DNA of 64,000 bases from Candidatus Binatia bacterium (GCA_036493895.1 DASXOZ010000053.1:62001-126000); one strand, 5' to 3'; positions 7,285 through 15,889 are shown, counted from the stretch's first letter. The notes: generated by a model not told the origin, from the letters alone. Program-made: numbers and translations.

Positions 7285-10269
7285 CTAAGAACCCTTTTTC
7301 GAGCCCGCAACCTTCTCGGCGCGCCCGAGGACGCTGTCCGGAATCCGCATGCCGATGGCACGCGCGGCATCTTCGTTGACCAGAAGCCTGACCTGGCGCA
7401 GCGGCTCGAGCGGAATGTTCGCCGGGCTCTCGCCGCGCATGATGCGCGCGGCCATCAGCGCCGCTTCGCGCCCGCCCTCGTAATAGTCGCGCGCGACGGT
7501 CACCTGCGCACCGTCGACCGCGTTGCTGCCAAGAGTGCCGAACAGCGGCAGCCGCGCGCGCCGCGATGCCTGCGTGATGCTGACGAAGGCCGACGCCGTC
7601 AGGTTCCCGGCAATCTGCACGACCGCATCGAGGGGCTGGTTCGTGAGCGCGAGCGCTGCGTCGGCGATCTCGGTCGCGGTGTTTGCCGGGACGGCCACGA
7701 CCTCGATGCCCTGCTTGCCGGCGAGCTTGGTCAGCTCGTCCTTGTTGTACACCGAGTTGACCTCGGCCGGGACGAAAAGCGTGCCGATGCGCTTTACGTT
7801 CGGGACGCAATCGCGCACGACCTTGAGCAGCTCGTCGTAAGCCCCCATCGTCGGGACGCCGGTGACGTTTGGCGCATGGTCTTCGTTCGATTTTGCCGCG
7901 CCGGCGGCGACGGCGTTGGCGACGAACGTGAAAACGATCGGGATCTTCTTCGCCCGCTGCATCGCGGCCTGAAGCGTCGGCGTCGACATCGTCAGCATCA
8001 GGTCGCTTCCGTCGGTGAGCGAGGCGTCCACGAGAGCCGACAGCGTCGGGATGTCGCCCTGCGCGTTGCGGATCCTGAGCACGTAGTCGCGGCCCTCGAC
8101 GAGGCCTGCTTCGCGAAGCCCGTCCTTGATGCCGTGCTCGCCCTCCTCGACATCCAGCACCGTGACGAGCTCGAGCAGGTCGAGCTTCCAGGTTTTCGCC
8201 AGCCGCGCCCCCGGCACGGTTACGCCGGGCTTCGAAGAGGTCGGCGTCGTTGGTGCCGGAGCCTTCGCCGCCGCTGCCTGCTCGTGCACGCCCTGTTCGT
8301 CGACGATCGCTGCCGCCGACTTGAGCACGTCGTCCGGAATGCGAACGCCGAGCCGCTTTGCAATGGCCGTATTCAGCGTGACGCTGACGATCGAGATGTT
8401 CTGGAACGGGATGTCTTTGGTGTGTTCGCCCGTCAGCACGCGTGCGGCCAGCTCGCCGGCGGCGTAGCCCGGCTCGTAGAACGTCATGCCGAGAGTCGCG
8501 AGTGATTTCTCCGCATGCGGCTCGACGTCGCTCGTCACCAGCGGGATCTTCGCGTCGGCGGCCACCTTGACGATCGCGTCGAAACCCTGGATCGCCGTGT
8601 TGTCGCCGGCGATCCAGAGTACGTCCACGCCGCGCGCGACCAGCGACTGGGTCGCCTGGAAGATCTCGGTCGAGTTGATCGCCGTGGCTTCCACGAGCGC
8701 CATGCCGTGGCTGGCGAACACGTCGCGCGCTACCTCGATCACCTTGCGCGAGTTGGCCTCGGAGCTGTTGTAGACCGTGCCGACTTTCTTCGCGCCGGGA
8801 AGCAGCTTCTGGATGAACTCGGGCGTGTCCTTGACCGGCGGGAACGAGCCGACGCCGGTCACGTTCGGATTGTGATCTTCGAACGATCTGCCTGCTCCCG
8901 CAGCAATCGGGTCGTAGCAGTACGTGAAAACGACGGGACTCTTCTTGACCGTGCCGCAAGCCGCCGTCACGCAAGGAGTGGACATCGGGATGACCAGGTC
9001 CATGCCTTGCGAGTCGAAGTTCTGGAAAAGAGCCGGAATGTTCGCGATCTCGCCTTGCGCGTGCGCTTCCTGCACCTCGAGGTTCTGGCCCTTGACGAAG
9101 CCGTGGTCGCGAAGCCCGTCGTAGACGCCGCGCATGCAAGCCTCGACGCCGGGTTCCGGCGCGAAGTAGACAACGCCCACTTTGTACTTGCGCCCGGGGA
9201 TCGGCCCCTTGCTTGCAGTCGCTATTCGCGCCGTCGATGCGGCCTTCGCCTGCTCCGCCGCCGCCTGCGCGACGACGTCGCCGGGAAAGCGCCACGGATC
9301 CTTGAGCGTCGCGACGAGCGACTGGTCGATGACCAGCCGCTCCGGCAGGACGTTCTCGACCGGAACCGTTGCCGGATCACGGCCACTGAGAACCTGGGCT
9401 GCAAGCTTGCCGGCAAGGTGACCGACTTCCCGGTAATCAGCGCCGAGATCGAAAAGGGTTCCGCGTCCCTGCGCGCCCGGCATGCTGCTGAACACCGGAA
9501 TGCCGGATTTTTTCGCGAGCGGAATGATCGAATCCAGCGCCGCCATCACCGTGACGTCGCCGCCGACCCACAATGCCTGGGCTCCGCGCGCGATGAGCGA
9601 CGCGGCCGCTTCGACGACAGCGGAGGAATTCTCCGCGTTCGCTTCGAGAAGCTCGATCCCGAGGTCCTTGCACGTCGCGCGCGCGACCTTCGTCTGCGCC
9701 TCCGAGTTGGCTTCGGCGGGATTCCAGACTTCGCCGACGGTTTTCAGGTCCGGGTAGATTCTTCGCGCGAGACGCAGCGTGGCATCGACCGGCTGCATGG
9801 TCCCGAAGCCCGCCATGTAGGGTGGGTGTTGCAGCGGATTGTCGCGGCTGATGCCGACACCGGCCGCCACCGGATCCGACACGAGAGCGAAGACGTGTCG
9901 CACCTTGCCGGCGGCGTTCGCGCCGGCGACCACCTGGAGGCTCAACGTCGATGCGGTCATCAGCAGGTCGAAGCGACCGCCGGTCATCTCCTTCGCGATC
10001 GTGTTCGCGGTCGGAAGGTCGCCCTCGGCGTTGTAGCGCTGCAGGACGAGGTTCCTGCCTTCGTCGTAACCGCCTTCGGCAAGACCGTCGATCATGCCGG
10101 CGACGCCGTCGTCCAGCAGCGGTTGCGAGGCGTGCTGGAGAATCGCGACGCGGACCGTTTTTTGCTGGGGGTCGACTCTACGGCGAGACGAGTCGGACAG
10201 GAGAAGAACGGCGGAAGCCAGCGCGATCAGGATCGCGCCGAGGGCAAGTCGCTTGATGGCCGGCCACAT
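7285..10269 (-). CDS. Triple-domain ABC transporter substrate-binding protein (three tandem COG2984 units)
   Basis: A 994-aa exported or membrane-anchored binding protein. An N-terminal hydrophobic segment (about residues 8-25) lacks a lipobox and probably anchors the protein. Three homologous periplasmic binding units follow, about residues 38-335, 365-655 and 700-985. Each repeats the order start, EGRNLVLQRYNAEGD / KGQNLEVQEAHAQGE / EGRDYVLRIRNAQGD, then VFALVSDPVAAG / VFTYCYDPIAAG / VFTFVANAVAAG, then an NPAEANS / NSSEANS / VPAEVNS motif. Usual family members have one unit of about 320 aa. Linkers rich in Ala, Pro and Thr separate the units. It heads the operon with the STAS, permease and ATPase genes. 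Three ligand sites could raise local capture, or sense different ligands. Confidence 0.92.
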   Translation of the reverse strand: MWPAIKRLALGAILIALASAVLLLSDSSRRRVDPQQKTVRVAILQHASQPLLDDGVAGMIDGLAEGGYDEGRNLVLQRYNAEGDLPTANTIAKEMTGGRFDLLMTASTLSLQVVAGANAAGKVRHVFALVSDPVAAGVGISRDNPLQHPPYMAGFGTMQPVDATLRLARRIYPDLKTVGEVWNPAEANSEAQTKVARATCKDLGIELLEANAENSSAVVEAAASLIARGAQALWVGGDVTVMAALDSIIPLAKKSGIPVFSSMPGAQGRGTLFDLGADYREVGHLAGKLAAQVLSGRDPATVPVENVLPERLVIDQSLVATLKDPWRFPGDVVAQAAAEQAKAASTARIATASKGPIPGRKYKVGVVYFAPEPGVEACMRGVYDGLRDHGFVKGQNLEVQEAHAQGEIANIPALFQNFDSQGMDLVIPMSTPCVTAACGTVKKSPVVFTYCYDPIAAGAGRSFEDHNPNVTGVGSFPPVKDTPEFIQKLLPGAKKVGTVYNSSEANSRKVIEVARDVFASHGMALVEATAINSTEIFQATQSLVARGVDVLWIAGDNTAIQGFDAIVKVAADAKIPLVTSDVEPHAEKSLATLGMTFYEPGYAAGELAARVLTGEHTKDIPFQNISIVSVTLNTAIAKRLGVRIPDDVLKSAAAIVDEQGVHEQAAAAKAPAPTTPTSSKPGVTVPGARLAKTWKLDLLELVTVLDVEEGEHGIKDGLREAGLVEGRDYVLRIRNAQGDIPTLSALVDASLTDGSDLMLTMSTPTLQAAMQRAKKIPIVFTFVANAVAAGAAKSNEDHAPNVTGVPTMGAYDELLKVVRDCVPNVKRIGTLFVPAEVNSVYNKDELTKLAGKQGIEVVAVPANTATEIADAALALTNQPLDAVVQIAGNLTASAFVSITQASRRARLPLFGTLGSNAVDGAQVTVARDYYEGGREAALMAARIMRGESPANIPLEPLRQVRLLVNEDAARAIGMRIPDSVLGRAEKVAGSKKGS

Positions 10270-10342
10270 GCAGATCCGCGGTCCGTGGCGTACCTGTCAG
10301 AGTGGCGGAGGCGGTGCAATTGCACGCGTGCGCCGACTGCCA

Positions 10343-10385
10343 CAGCGTCTTCGTGTCCGTCTCCGGCGAAGTCGGCGAAATGTGC
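10343..10385 (+). repeat. 43-bp exact copy of an internal piece of the VOC epimerase gene
   Basis: These 43 bases are identical to 11466-11508, which encode SVFVSVSGEVGEMC in the epimerase gene. Here they lie in non-coding DNA downstream of the small exported-protein gene, two bases from the start of the 149-bp repeat. Identity ends abruptly on both sides, so this is a copied fragment rather than a diverged gene. Confidence 0.9.
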
Positions 10386-10387
10386 CC

Positions 10388-10536
10388 CTTGCGAGGCTTC
10401 GAGGACGCCTTCTCGAGTACCTCGAACTGCGCTCGTATCGGCGCCCCGACGCGGAACGCCGATACGAGCAAAACCGTTACTTCTTCACCAGCGTCGCGGT
10501 GACAGTGGCAGTGAAGCCGAGCCCCGTCCCCGCGCT
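10388..10536 (+). repeat. 149-bp repeat, copy 1 (94-95% identical to 15741-15889)
   Basis: By eye this block differs from 15741-15889 at 8 of 149 positions with no gaps and has the same orientation. It covers the last 20 codons of the minus-strand exported-protein gene at 10477, its stop codon and about 90 bp of downstream DNA including the hairpin at 10431-10469. The two copies are 5.35 kb apart. Confidence 0.92.
10431..10469 (-). terminator. 13-bp perfect hairpin downstream of 10477 gene
   Basis: GCTCGTATCGGCG and its exact complement are separated by 13 bases, just past the stop codon of the minus-strand gene. There is no T-tract, so it may be a Rho-assisted terminator or an mRNA 3' end stabiliser. 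The second copy of the repeat (15741-15889) keeps the hairpin with one changed pair. Confidence 0.55.
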
Positions 10537-10965
10537 TATGTTGTTTCCGCCGGTGACCACGATCGTTAGTGGCTGGCCAACGAAAAGGCCCGGCCCCGCC
10601 AGCTCGGCGGCGTCGATATCGACCCAGTTCGTCGTGGTGATCGTGCAATACTGAAAGCTCGCCGTGTTACACTGGTTGATCTGGACCCCGGGATGGCTCA
10701 CAGCTGTCCCATTCACGGTGACGATGGTGTAGAGCGCAGGGAGGCTCGGGTCACCGCCAATCGAAACCGCCACGTTGATCATCAGGAGCTGCTTCGGCTT
10801 GCCCTTGGCGAGCGTGACCGTGACCGGCACCATGTCGCCGATCGCATCGAGCGCACCGGTCTCCGTGGCTGCGACGCTCGTTTTCCCGGGCGACGTCGTA
10901 ACCGCGCTCGCATGAACCGGCAGGGCCAGAACGAGTGCAGCGACCATCAATGCGGCTGGTTTCAT
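10477..10965 (-). CDS. Small exported protein of unknown function
   Basis: A 162-aa protein with a Sec signal peptide (MKPAALMVAALVLALPVHASA, cleavage after about residue 21). The mature part is beta-rich, with VPVTVTLAKGKPKQLLMINVAVS, two cysteines (NQCNTASFQYC) and the C-terminus SAGTGLGFTATVTATLVKK. No catalytic motif is visible. A 19-residue fragment of a close paralogue's C-terminus lies at 15830-15889. It is divergent from the epimerase gene and lies downstream of nothing on its strand within 300 bp. The distance to a GAGG element is long, so the start is supported mainly by the signal peptide. Confidence 0.75.
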   Translation of the reverse strand: MKPAALMVAALVLALPVHASAVTTSPGKTSVAATETGALDAIGDMVPVTVTLAKGKPKQLLMINVAVSIGGDPSLPALYTIVTVNGTAVSHPGVQINQCNTASFQYCTITTTNWVDIDAAELAGPGLFVGQPLTIVVTGGNNISAGTGLGFTATVTATLVKK

Positions 10966-11340
10966 GGGGTATCATCCTCGGACTGGTTGCGGGCAGACAG
11001 TCCGCCGGAAATCGACGGACCTCCTTTGAAGAATGGGCAATCGTCTATACCCCCACCACAAGCAGGGCAAGACGGTCGGCTGGTCATGCCGCAGACCGGT
11101 GGTCACGGCGGAACGAAACCCGTGTCCTGAGTCAGTCTCACTATTTGCAAGAACTTCGGGCCAATCGAGCGGGCTGCGCCGACGGCCTGACGTCTTCGTC
11201 TGAAAAATCCGTGGAGACCGGCGCCTGGCTGGGCTCACGCTGACCACTTGGTTAAGCTGCCTGGCCGAATCGGTACCGCTGCGCTTTCTGCATTTGTTCT
11301 CGCCGGCGCGGCAACCGTTCCCATCCCGCCAGGAGATCGT

Positions 11341-11775
11341 ATGATCCAACGCATCAGTCACATCGGATTCGTCGTCTCGAGCATGGATGACGCCCTCGCG
11401 CTCTGGTGCGATCGCCTCGGGATGCGCAAGTGCGCAGAGGCCGTGTTCGAGGTCGAAGGCATCCGCAGCGTCTTCGTGTCCGTCTCCGGCGAAGTCGGCG
11501 AAATGTGCATCGAGCTGATGGAGCCGCTCGACAAGAACGACATGACGAACGCCGTCGCACGGCGCCTGGCGACCAAGGGCGAAGGTTTCTACCACCTCGC
11601 GGTGGTCGTGGACGACGTGGATGCCAGCGGACGGCTGCTTCGCGATCGCTCGTTCGATCTCATCGATCGTCCGCCGACGGGCAACGCGAAGCAGGGCCGC
11701 TGGCTGATCCGCCCGCGCGAAGCCGGCGGCGTGATGGTCGAGGGCATCGAAGAGTGGAAGGACGAGGGCCTGTGA
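11341..11775 (+). CDS. VOC-family epimerase (methylmalonyl-CoA epimerase-like)
   Basis: A 144-aa glyoxalase/VOC-fold enzyme. Methylmalonyl-CoA epimerase converts the S to the R form in propionyl-CoA metabolism. Metal ligands expected of the fold are present: His7 in HIGFVV, an E in GEMCIELMEP, His in GEGFYHLAVVVDD and Glu in GVMVEGIEEW. ATG at 11341 is preceded by CAGGAGATCGT and begins at the conserved strand MIQRISHIGFVV; the open frame extends 31 codons upstream but that part is not family-like. The stop overlaps the GTG of a truncated SDR gene. Exact substrate (methylmalonyl- or ethylmalonyl-CoA, or another) is uncertain. Confidence 0.85.
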   Translation: MIQRISHIGFVVSSMDDALALWCDRLGMRKCAEAVFEVEGIRSVFVSVSGEVGEMCIELMEPLDKNDMTNAVARRLATKGEGFYHLAVVVDDVDASGRLLRDRSFDLIDRPPTGNAKQGRWLIRPREAGGVMVEGIEEWKDEGL

Positions 11776-11891
11776 GCGCCGGTCGCCTGGCGGGCCGCAG
11801 TGCCATCGTCACGGGCGCAGCCCAGGGAGAGGGTGGATCCGCAGACGACGGTCTGCAACGGTTGGAGCCTGGATCGCCGCTCGTGCGATAG
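11772..11891 (+). pseudogene. Truncated short-chain dehydrogenase (N-terminal remnant)
   Basis: The GTG overlaps the epimerase stop (GTGA), and the first 20 residues read SAGRLAGRSAIVTGAAQGEG, a classical SDR start with the TGxxxGxG cofactor loop (last position Ile-Gly in family, here Glu-Gly). Homology ends near 11832 and an unrelated tail reaches a stop at 11891, 39 codons in all versus about 250 usual. No downstream SDR remainder is seen in the window. The break point lies at the edge of the secreted-protein region, so an insertion or deletion joined foreign DNA to this operon. Confidence 0.75.
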
Positions 11892-11993
11892 AAGAAGAGC
11901 GATCCGCCGGCAGAGGATGGGAAGAACAAGCGCCGGCCCCGAACGATCGCCCCCATGACTCTTTGCGACGGCGAACTGTCCGCTCAGGCCGCG

Positions 11994-14747
11994 CTATCGT
12001 TCCAGCGTGCGCCGCAAATCCCAGTTCACGGTAAGGTCGAGGACCTGAAGACCCCCGCCCGCCGTCGGCTGCTCATCGTGCACGAGCGTCGACTTGCCGG
12101 CGAAGTGGCCCGGATCGTCCGGCAGCGGTGTCAGGAGCGACAGCCCCGATACGGCGATCAGATACCCGATGCCTTCGACAACCTGTTGCGTGTCTTCAAC
12201 GGAATCCGAGCCCCCGTCACACTTCTGCGCTGCATACGTGATCGGGGCACCGAAGGAGTGCGACTGTTCCGCAGGTGTGAAGGAAAACGACCCGGCAGCT
12301 GCGGGGAACGCGTCGAACGTCGTCTTGGCGCTGCCGCTTCCGTTGCCGAATTCGGTAAAGGTCGAAGTCCCGCAGCCCTGCTCCACGGTCGTCGTGACGT
12401 TTTCTACCGAATGGTCGGCTTGCCAGGTGGCGGTGAGCTCCTCGCCGGGGTAGGGCTGTTCGACGGGAGCGGTGCTGATGACGGTCCAGGTCTGCTCTTC
12501 GTGCTCGTGCCGGTCGATGATGCTCGAGGAAGTCGGGGTAGACGGCTCCGAGTGCTCGTCGAGGGTCTGGACGAATCGGATCTGGCCGGTCCAGCCTCCG
12601 GGACAGAAGGACTTGGTCTCGACTTTGTACTGGGCGTTCACCTTTCCGTCGTGCCTGCGGTCGTCGTTCGACAGGACCAGGTAGAATTCGCTGATATCAT
12701 CACCCGCATCGTCCCTGCAGAACTCGAAGATCGGGCCGGGGACCTTGCGCCGTTCCCAGTTCGATCCGACCCTGACGATCGCATCGATCGGGAGGTGTTC
12801 GGCGTTGGGAACGTCGCTTACGTCAATGCGCACGTAGCGTGTGAGGTCGTCGACCAGATAGCGCTCATGCTGGACGAACAGCGGGTCGACCTCGGCCCAG
12901 CGCTGGAAGTTCCTGTCCGGCAGAAGCTTGACGGTGGGCAGAAGCACTTCGGGCAGGAGGTTCTTGGTGCGGGCCGGATCGAGGTCGGAGAACATCGGGG
13001 AGACAGGCTTGCCGGTGAGTTCCACGTTGAGGTCGCGCACGCCGAAGTCCCGGAAGTGATCCTGGAACGACAGGATCGAATCGAGGTGGGTATCGAGGTC
13101 CTCCTCCGTGCGGGCTGCCTGGCTCTTCGTCCAGATGTCCAGGACCGGCTCTATACTGTCGGCCTCCTGCTGCACGAACTGCAGATAGAGTGCTGCCTCA
13201 TACTCGAGCCAGCTGTCGGTGACCTGTAGCCCAGCATCCGGTTCATACCGGCGGTCGTTCTGGAAGTCACTGAAAGTTCCGCTCCTGCGCTCGGCGTCGT
13301 CGATCGGGAAGAATCCGAAGCTCGCCCATTCGGCTGTCGCTTCAGCGAGCCACGTGCGGTGTTTGCTTGGAGTTCCCGGTGGCGTCGGCCCGCACACCAC
13401 GGCGAAGACCTCCACGTTGAGTCCGAACTGGTAGACGTGGAACAGTTCGTGATCGAGATCCGCGCGAAATTTCGAAGGCTCGTCCGGCTCCGGAGCTGTC
13501 GTGGGGACTGCAGTCGCGTTGATCTTTACGTAGCCGCTCGAGGTGAGCGCGCCGCCACGTTGCCAATCACAGGGACCGGCGAAAGCCGACGACGCGATCG
13601 CCGTGGAGGAGATGGGATTGCAGACGCCGCCTCGAAGCCTGCATTCGTTGGGTCGAAGCATGTAGATGTCGATGCGATTGCGGGGTTCGGGACCTGTCGG
13701 ATCGTCGTCTGGTCGTGGAGGCCCCAGTTCCGGCGTGAACGCCGCGTATACTTCCTCGGCGACCGTGCCGACCACCAGCCTGCGCGCGCCATCGACCGGC
13801 GCAGTACAGTGGCCGTCGAACTGGTTCGGGGCTGTCTCGCAGTCGGAATCATCCCGGCATGGTGTCGTATTGGGCAGGCCGTGGTCGCAGTAGCCAGTGT
13901 TGCAGGACCAGACGACAAAGTGCTCGGTCTCGAAGTAGCCCCAGTCGGCAACGCCGTTGACCATGGGGCAATTGACCGGCGGCGGCGTTTCGGTCGGCGT
14001 TCCGTCCGCCAGGAGCCCGGCCGCGGCCGGAGGCTCCGTCGAGTAGATGCTAGTCGGGTCAGTGGGTCGCACGAGGTAGGGCGCGATCGCTGTCTCGACG
14101 TCCGCCGGCAGTGTCGCGCGTACGAGCGACAGTTCGGCCAGAAGCGAGAGGTCCTCTCCGACCGAGCCGGAACCGTCGTAGGCCTCGGGCAGCTCAGGAG
14201 CCTGATTCAGGGCCCACACGCGATAGAGCAGCGAAGTCGGGTAGTCGATCTCCCCGTGCTCGAGCGCCCGGGCGATCAGCTCCTGACTCGTGGGCGGATG
14301 GGTCGCGACGGCCTCGCAGGTGCAGGCGGCCGTGCAGCGCTGGTCGGCCGCACAGCCGTCGAGTCCTTCGCACTCCTCTGCACCGTCGCGCACCCCGTTG
14401 CCGCAGCCCTCCGGTGCGGGAATCGTCGTCGTGGTCGAGCATCCGAGGCATGTCAGCGCGACGGCCTGCCCGACGGCGGCTTTCAGGGTCAGAAGGGCGT
14501 CGGACGCGGTCACGGTGCCGTTTCCGTTGACGTCGCAGACGCAGGGCTTCGCATCGCAGGAGGAGACCGACCCCACTGCCTTTTTCAGGACCGCGAGCGC
14601 GTCACTGGCGGCGGGTTTGGTTCCCGCAGACTGGGGCTGGCCACAAGCACCTTCTGCCGCGACGGCGTAGAACGGCGAAACGATGACCAGGAACAGCGCC
14701 GCCATCGGCAGCACTGCACTTCGGACAATCCTGCGGTCTCGGTTCAT
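11994..14747 (-). CDS. Exported dockerin-like and HExxH metallopeptidase-like protein
   Basis: A 917-aa protein with a signal peptide (residues 1-31). Residues about 40-95 resemble a dockerin type I pair: SDALAVLKKAVG and DVNGNGTVTASDALLTLKAAVG with the Asp/Asn calcium pattern. A TTTTIP linker (104-109) and a Cys-rich CGNGVRDGAEECEG motif follow. The central part has HELFH (434-438 region) and, about 30 residues on, WLAEATAEW, the layout of a gluzincin active site (HExxH plus a distant Glu), so it may be a zinc peptidase. The C-terminal 400 residues are beta-rich and Cys-poor with no named domain. ATG has GGAGGAG upstream. The dockerin suggests docking on a cell-surface or secreted cohesin-like partner, not seen here. 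Confidence 0.82.
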   Translation of the reverse strand: MNRDRRIVRSAVLPMAALFLVIVSPFYAVAAEGACGQPQSAGTKPAASDALAVLKKAVGSVSSCDAKPCVCDVNGNGTVTASDALLTLKAAVGQAVALTCLGCSTTTTIPAPEGCGNGVRDGAEECEGLDGCAADQRCTAACTCEAVATHPPTSQELIARALEHGEIDYPTSLLYRVWALNQAPELPEAYDGSGSVGEDLSLLAELSLVRATLPADVETAIAPYLVRPTDPTSIYSTEPPAAAGLLADGTPTETPPPVNCPMVNGVADWGYFETEHFVVWSCNTGYCDHGLPNTTPCRDDSDCETAPNQFDGHCTAPVDGARRLVVGTVAEEVYAAFTPELGPPRPDDDPTGPEPRNRIDIYMLRPNECRLRGGVCNPISSTAIASSAFAGPCDWQRGGALTSSGYVKINATAVPTTAPEPDEPSKFRADLDHELFHVYQFGLNVEVFAVVCGPTPPGTPSKHRTWLAEATAEWASFGFFPIDDAERRSGTFSDFQNDRRYEPDAGLQVTDSWLEYEAALYLQFVQQEADSIEPVLDIWTKSQAARTEEDLDTHLDSILSFQDHFRDFGVRDLNVELTGKPVSPMFSDLDPARTKNLLPEVLLPTVKLLPDRNFQRWAEVDPLFVQHERYLVDDLTRYVRIDVSDVPNAEHLPIDAIVRVGSNWERRKVPGPIFEFCRDDAGDDISEFYLVLSNDDRRHDGKVNAQYKVETKSFCPGGWTGQIRFVQTLDEHSEPSTPTSSSIIDRHEHEEQTWTVISTAPVEQPYPGEELTATWQADHSVENVTTTVEQGCGTSTFTEFGNGSGSAKTTFDAFPAAAGSFSFTPAEQSHSFGAPITYAAQKCDGGSDSVEDTQQVVEGIGYLIAVSGLSLLTPLPDDPGHFAGKSTLVHDEQPTAGGGLQVLDLTVNWDLRRTLER

Positions 14748-15025
14748 CGCTCCTCCGGGAGAAGCAGTTCACGCTGCGGTCGGAAGTCGCGACCGTGGCT
14801 CTCAAGTCTCCCCCAGTGCAAGCGCCGTTTACGATGGAATCGGAACGGCCCGGAACCGCCGTTCGTGAACGACCGAACCATGGCCCCGGCTGAAACAGGA
14901 CTCGGTCGCTGTGGAATCCTTGGCGGAAGACGGGACGCGGCGGGGACCTCCTCCCAAAAGCGGGACACCACATGGCTGGAGAATTCCCTCCTGGAAGCGC
15001 GGGCCGGCCGCCGCACGATCCATGG

Positions 15026-15442
15026 TCACCGGCCCAGGTAAATCGTGATGAACACGTTGCTGCCCGTCACGATGGTGTTGTCGCTTTCCCAGTCGGACAC
15101 GTCGATGTCGATCTCGGTCGGCGACGCCGCCGTGACCGTATCGTTGGTGACACCGTAACTCGCTGCCTCGGCGGTCGTCTGCACGACCACCTTCGATACG
15201 TCGATGTCGGATGGGTATTTGCCCATGAACTTGACCGTGTGGTAACCGGGAGCGTTGACCGATGCCGTCACGCTGGCCGTGCCTCTGCCACCGAACGTCA
15301 CGATGGTGCCGTCGGCGTTGACCTTGGCATAGCCCACGGGTGTTCCTTTCTTCGCGACCGATGCGACGGTGCTCGCTGCGGCCGGCAGCGCGCCCGCGAT
15401 GACAGCGCACGCGAACAGTATCGAGATCGCGAATGCCTTCAT
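15026..15442 (-). CDS. Small exported protein of unknown function
   Basis: A 138-aa protein with a Sec signal peptide (MKAFAISILFACAVIAGALPAAAS). The mature part is beta-rich, of immunoglobulin-like composition (GRGTASVTASVNAPGYHTVKFMG, later IDIDVSDWESDNTIVTGSNVFITIYLG), with no cysteines and no catalytic motif. ATG at 15442 has AGGGAGGAACC upstream, better than the longer open frame. It is similar in layout to the small exported proteins at 10477 and 21714, all single genes on the minus strand, but sequence relationship is not obvious. Confidence 0.75.
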   Translation of the reverse strand: MKAFAISILFACAVIAGALPAAASTVASVAKKGTPVGYAKVNADGTIVTFGGRGTASVTASVNAPGYHTVKFMGKYPSDIDVSKVVVQTTAEAASYGVTNDTVTAASPTEIDIDVSDWESDNTIVTGSNVFITIYLGR

Positions 15443-15740
15443 TTTCGGGTTCCTCCCTGTTGGTGTTTGCAAAAAACTCTCGTCGTTTGTGACGAGCCCC
15501 ACGTCGCCCGCGCCGGCGCGACCTCGCGCTCGTATCGGGCCGCCGACCGCAACACGAGGGGGGGCGAGCCGTCAGGCCGGGAGGGACACGCAACGGTCCT
15601 GCCCACCGCGCGATGGCGGGTCTCGCCGCGGAAGCGGCCGGCGTGGGCGCGGGGTGCTCATTGGTGCGCTCGAGCCCTGCGAAAGCGTCGAGCGTGGCAG
15701 TCCGTTTGTGAGTGTTCCTGCGTAGTGAGGCGCCCTACCG

Positions 15741-15889
15741 CTTGCGAGGCTTCGAGGACGCCTTCTCGAGTACCTCGAACTGCACTCGTATCGGCGCGCC
15801 GACGCGGAACGCCGATGCGAGCAAGACCGTTACTCCTTTACCAGCGTCGCGGTGATAGTGGCAGTGAAGCCGAGCCCCATCCCCGCGCT
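15741..15889 (+). repeat. 149-bp repeat, copy 2
   Basis: Same orientation as 10388-10536, with 8 differences and no gaps. The block keeps the coding end of the exported-protein gene, its stop and the hairpin, but nothing of the gene's upstream part follows, so the copy was pasted as a fragment. Sequence beyond both ends is unrelated to the first copy. Confidence 0.92.
15830..15889 (-). pseudogene. C-terminal remnant of a paralogue of the 10477 gene
   Basis: On the minus strand it reads SAGMGLGFTATITATLVKE and a TAA stop. The complete gene ends SAGTGLGFTATVTATLVKK. Several of the differences between the DNA copies are third-position changes, which suggests the source copy stayed under selection for some time, or a separate paralogue donated the fragment. 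No start or signal peptide belongs to it. Confidence 0.75.

Noticed and set aside
7268..9295. Long alternative minus-strand frame within the triple binding protein
   Set aside because: Translation is Arg/Gly-rich with no motif; the frame of the binding protein shows three clear family domains over the same span.
12094..12453. Plus-strand small frames inside the HExxH protein gene
   Set aside because: They have no ribosome site and no family features; the minus-strand gene has signal peptide and domains.
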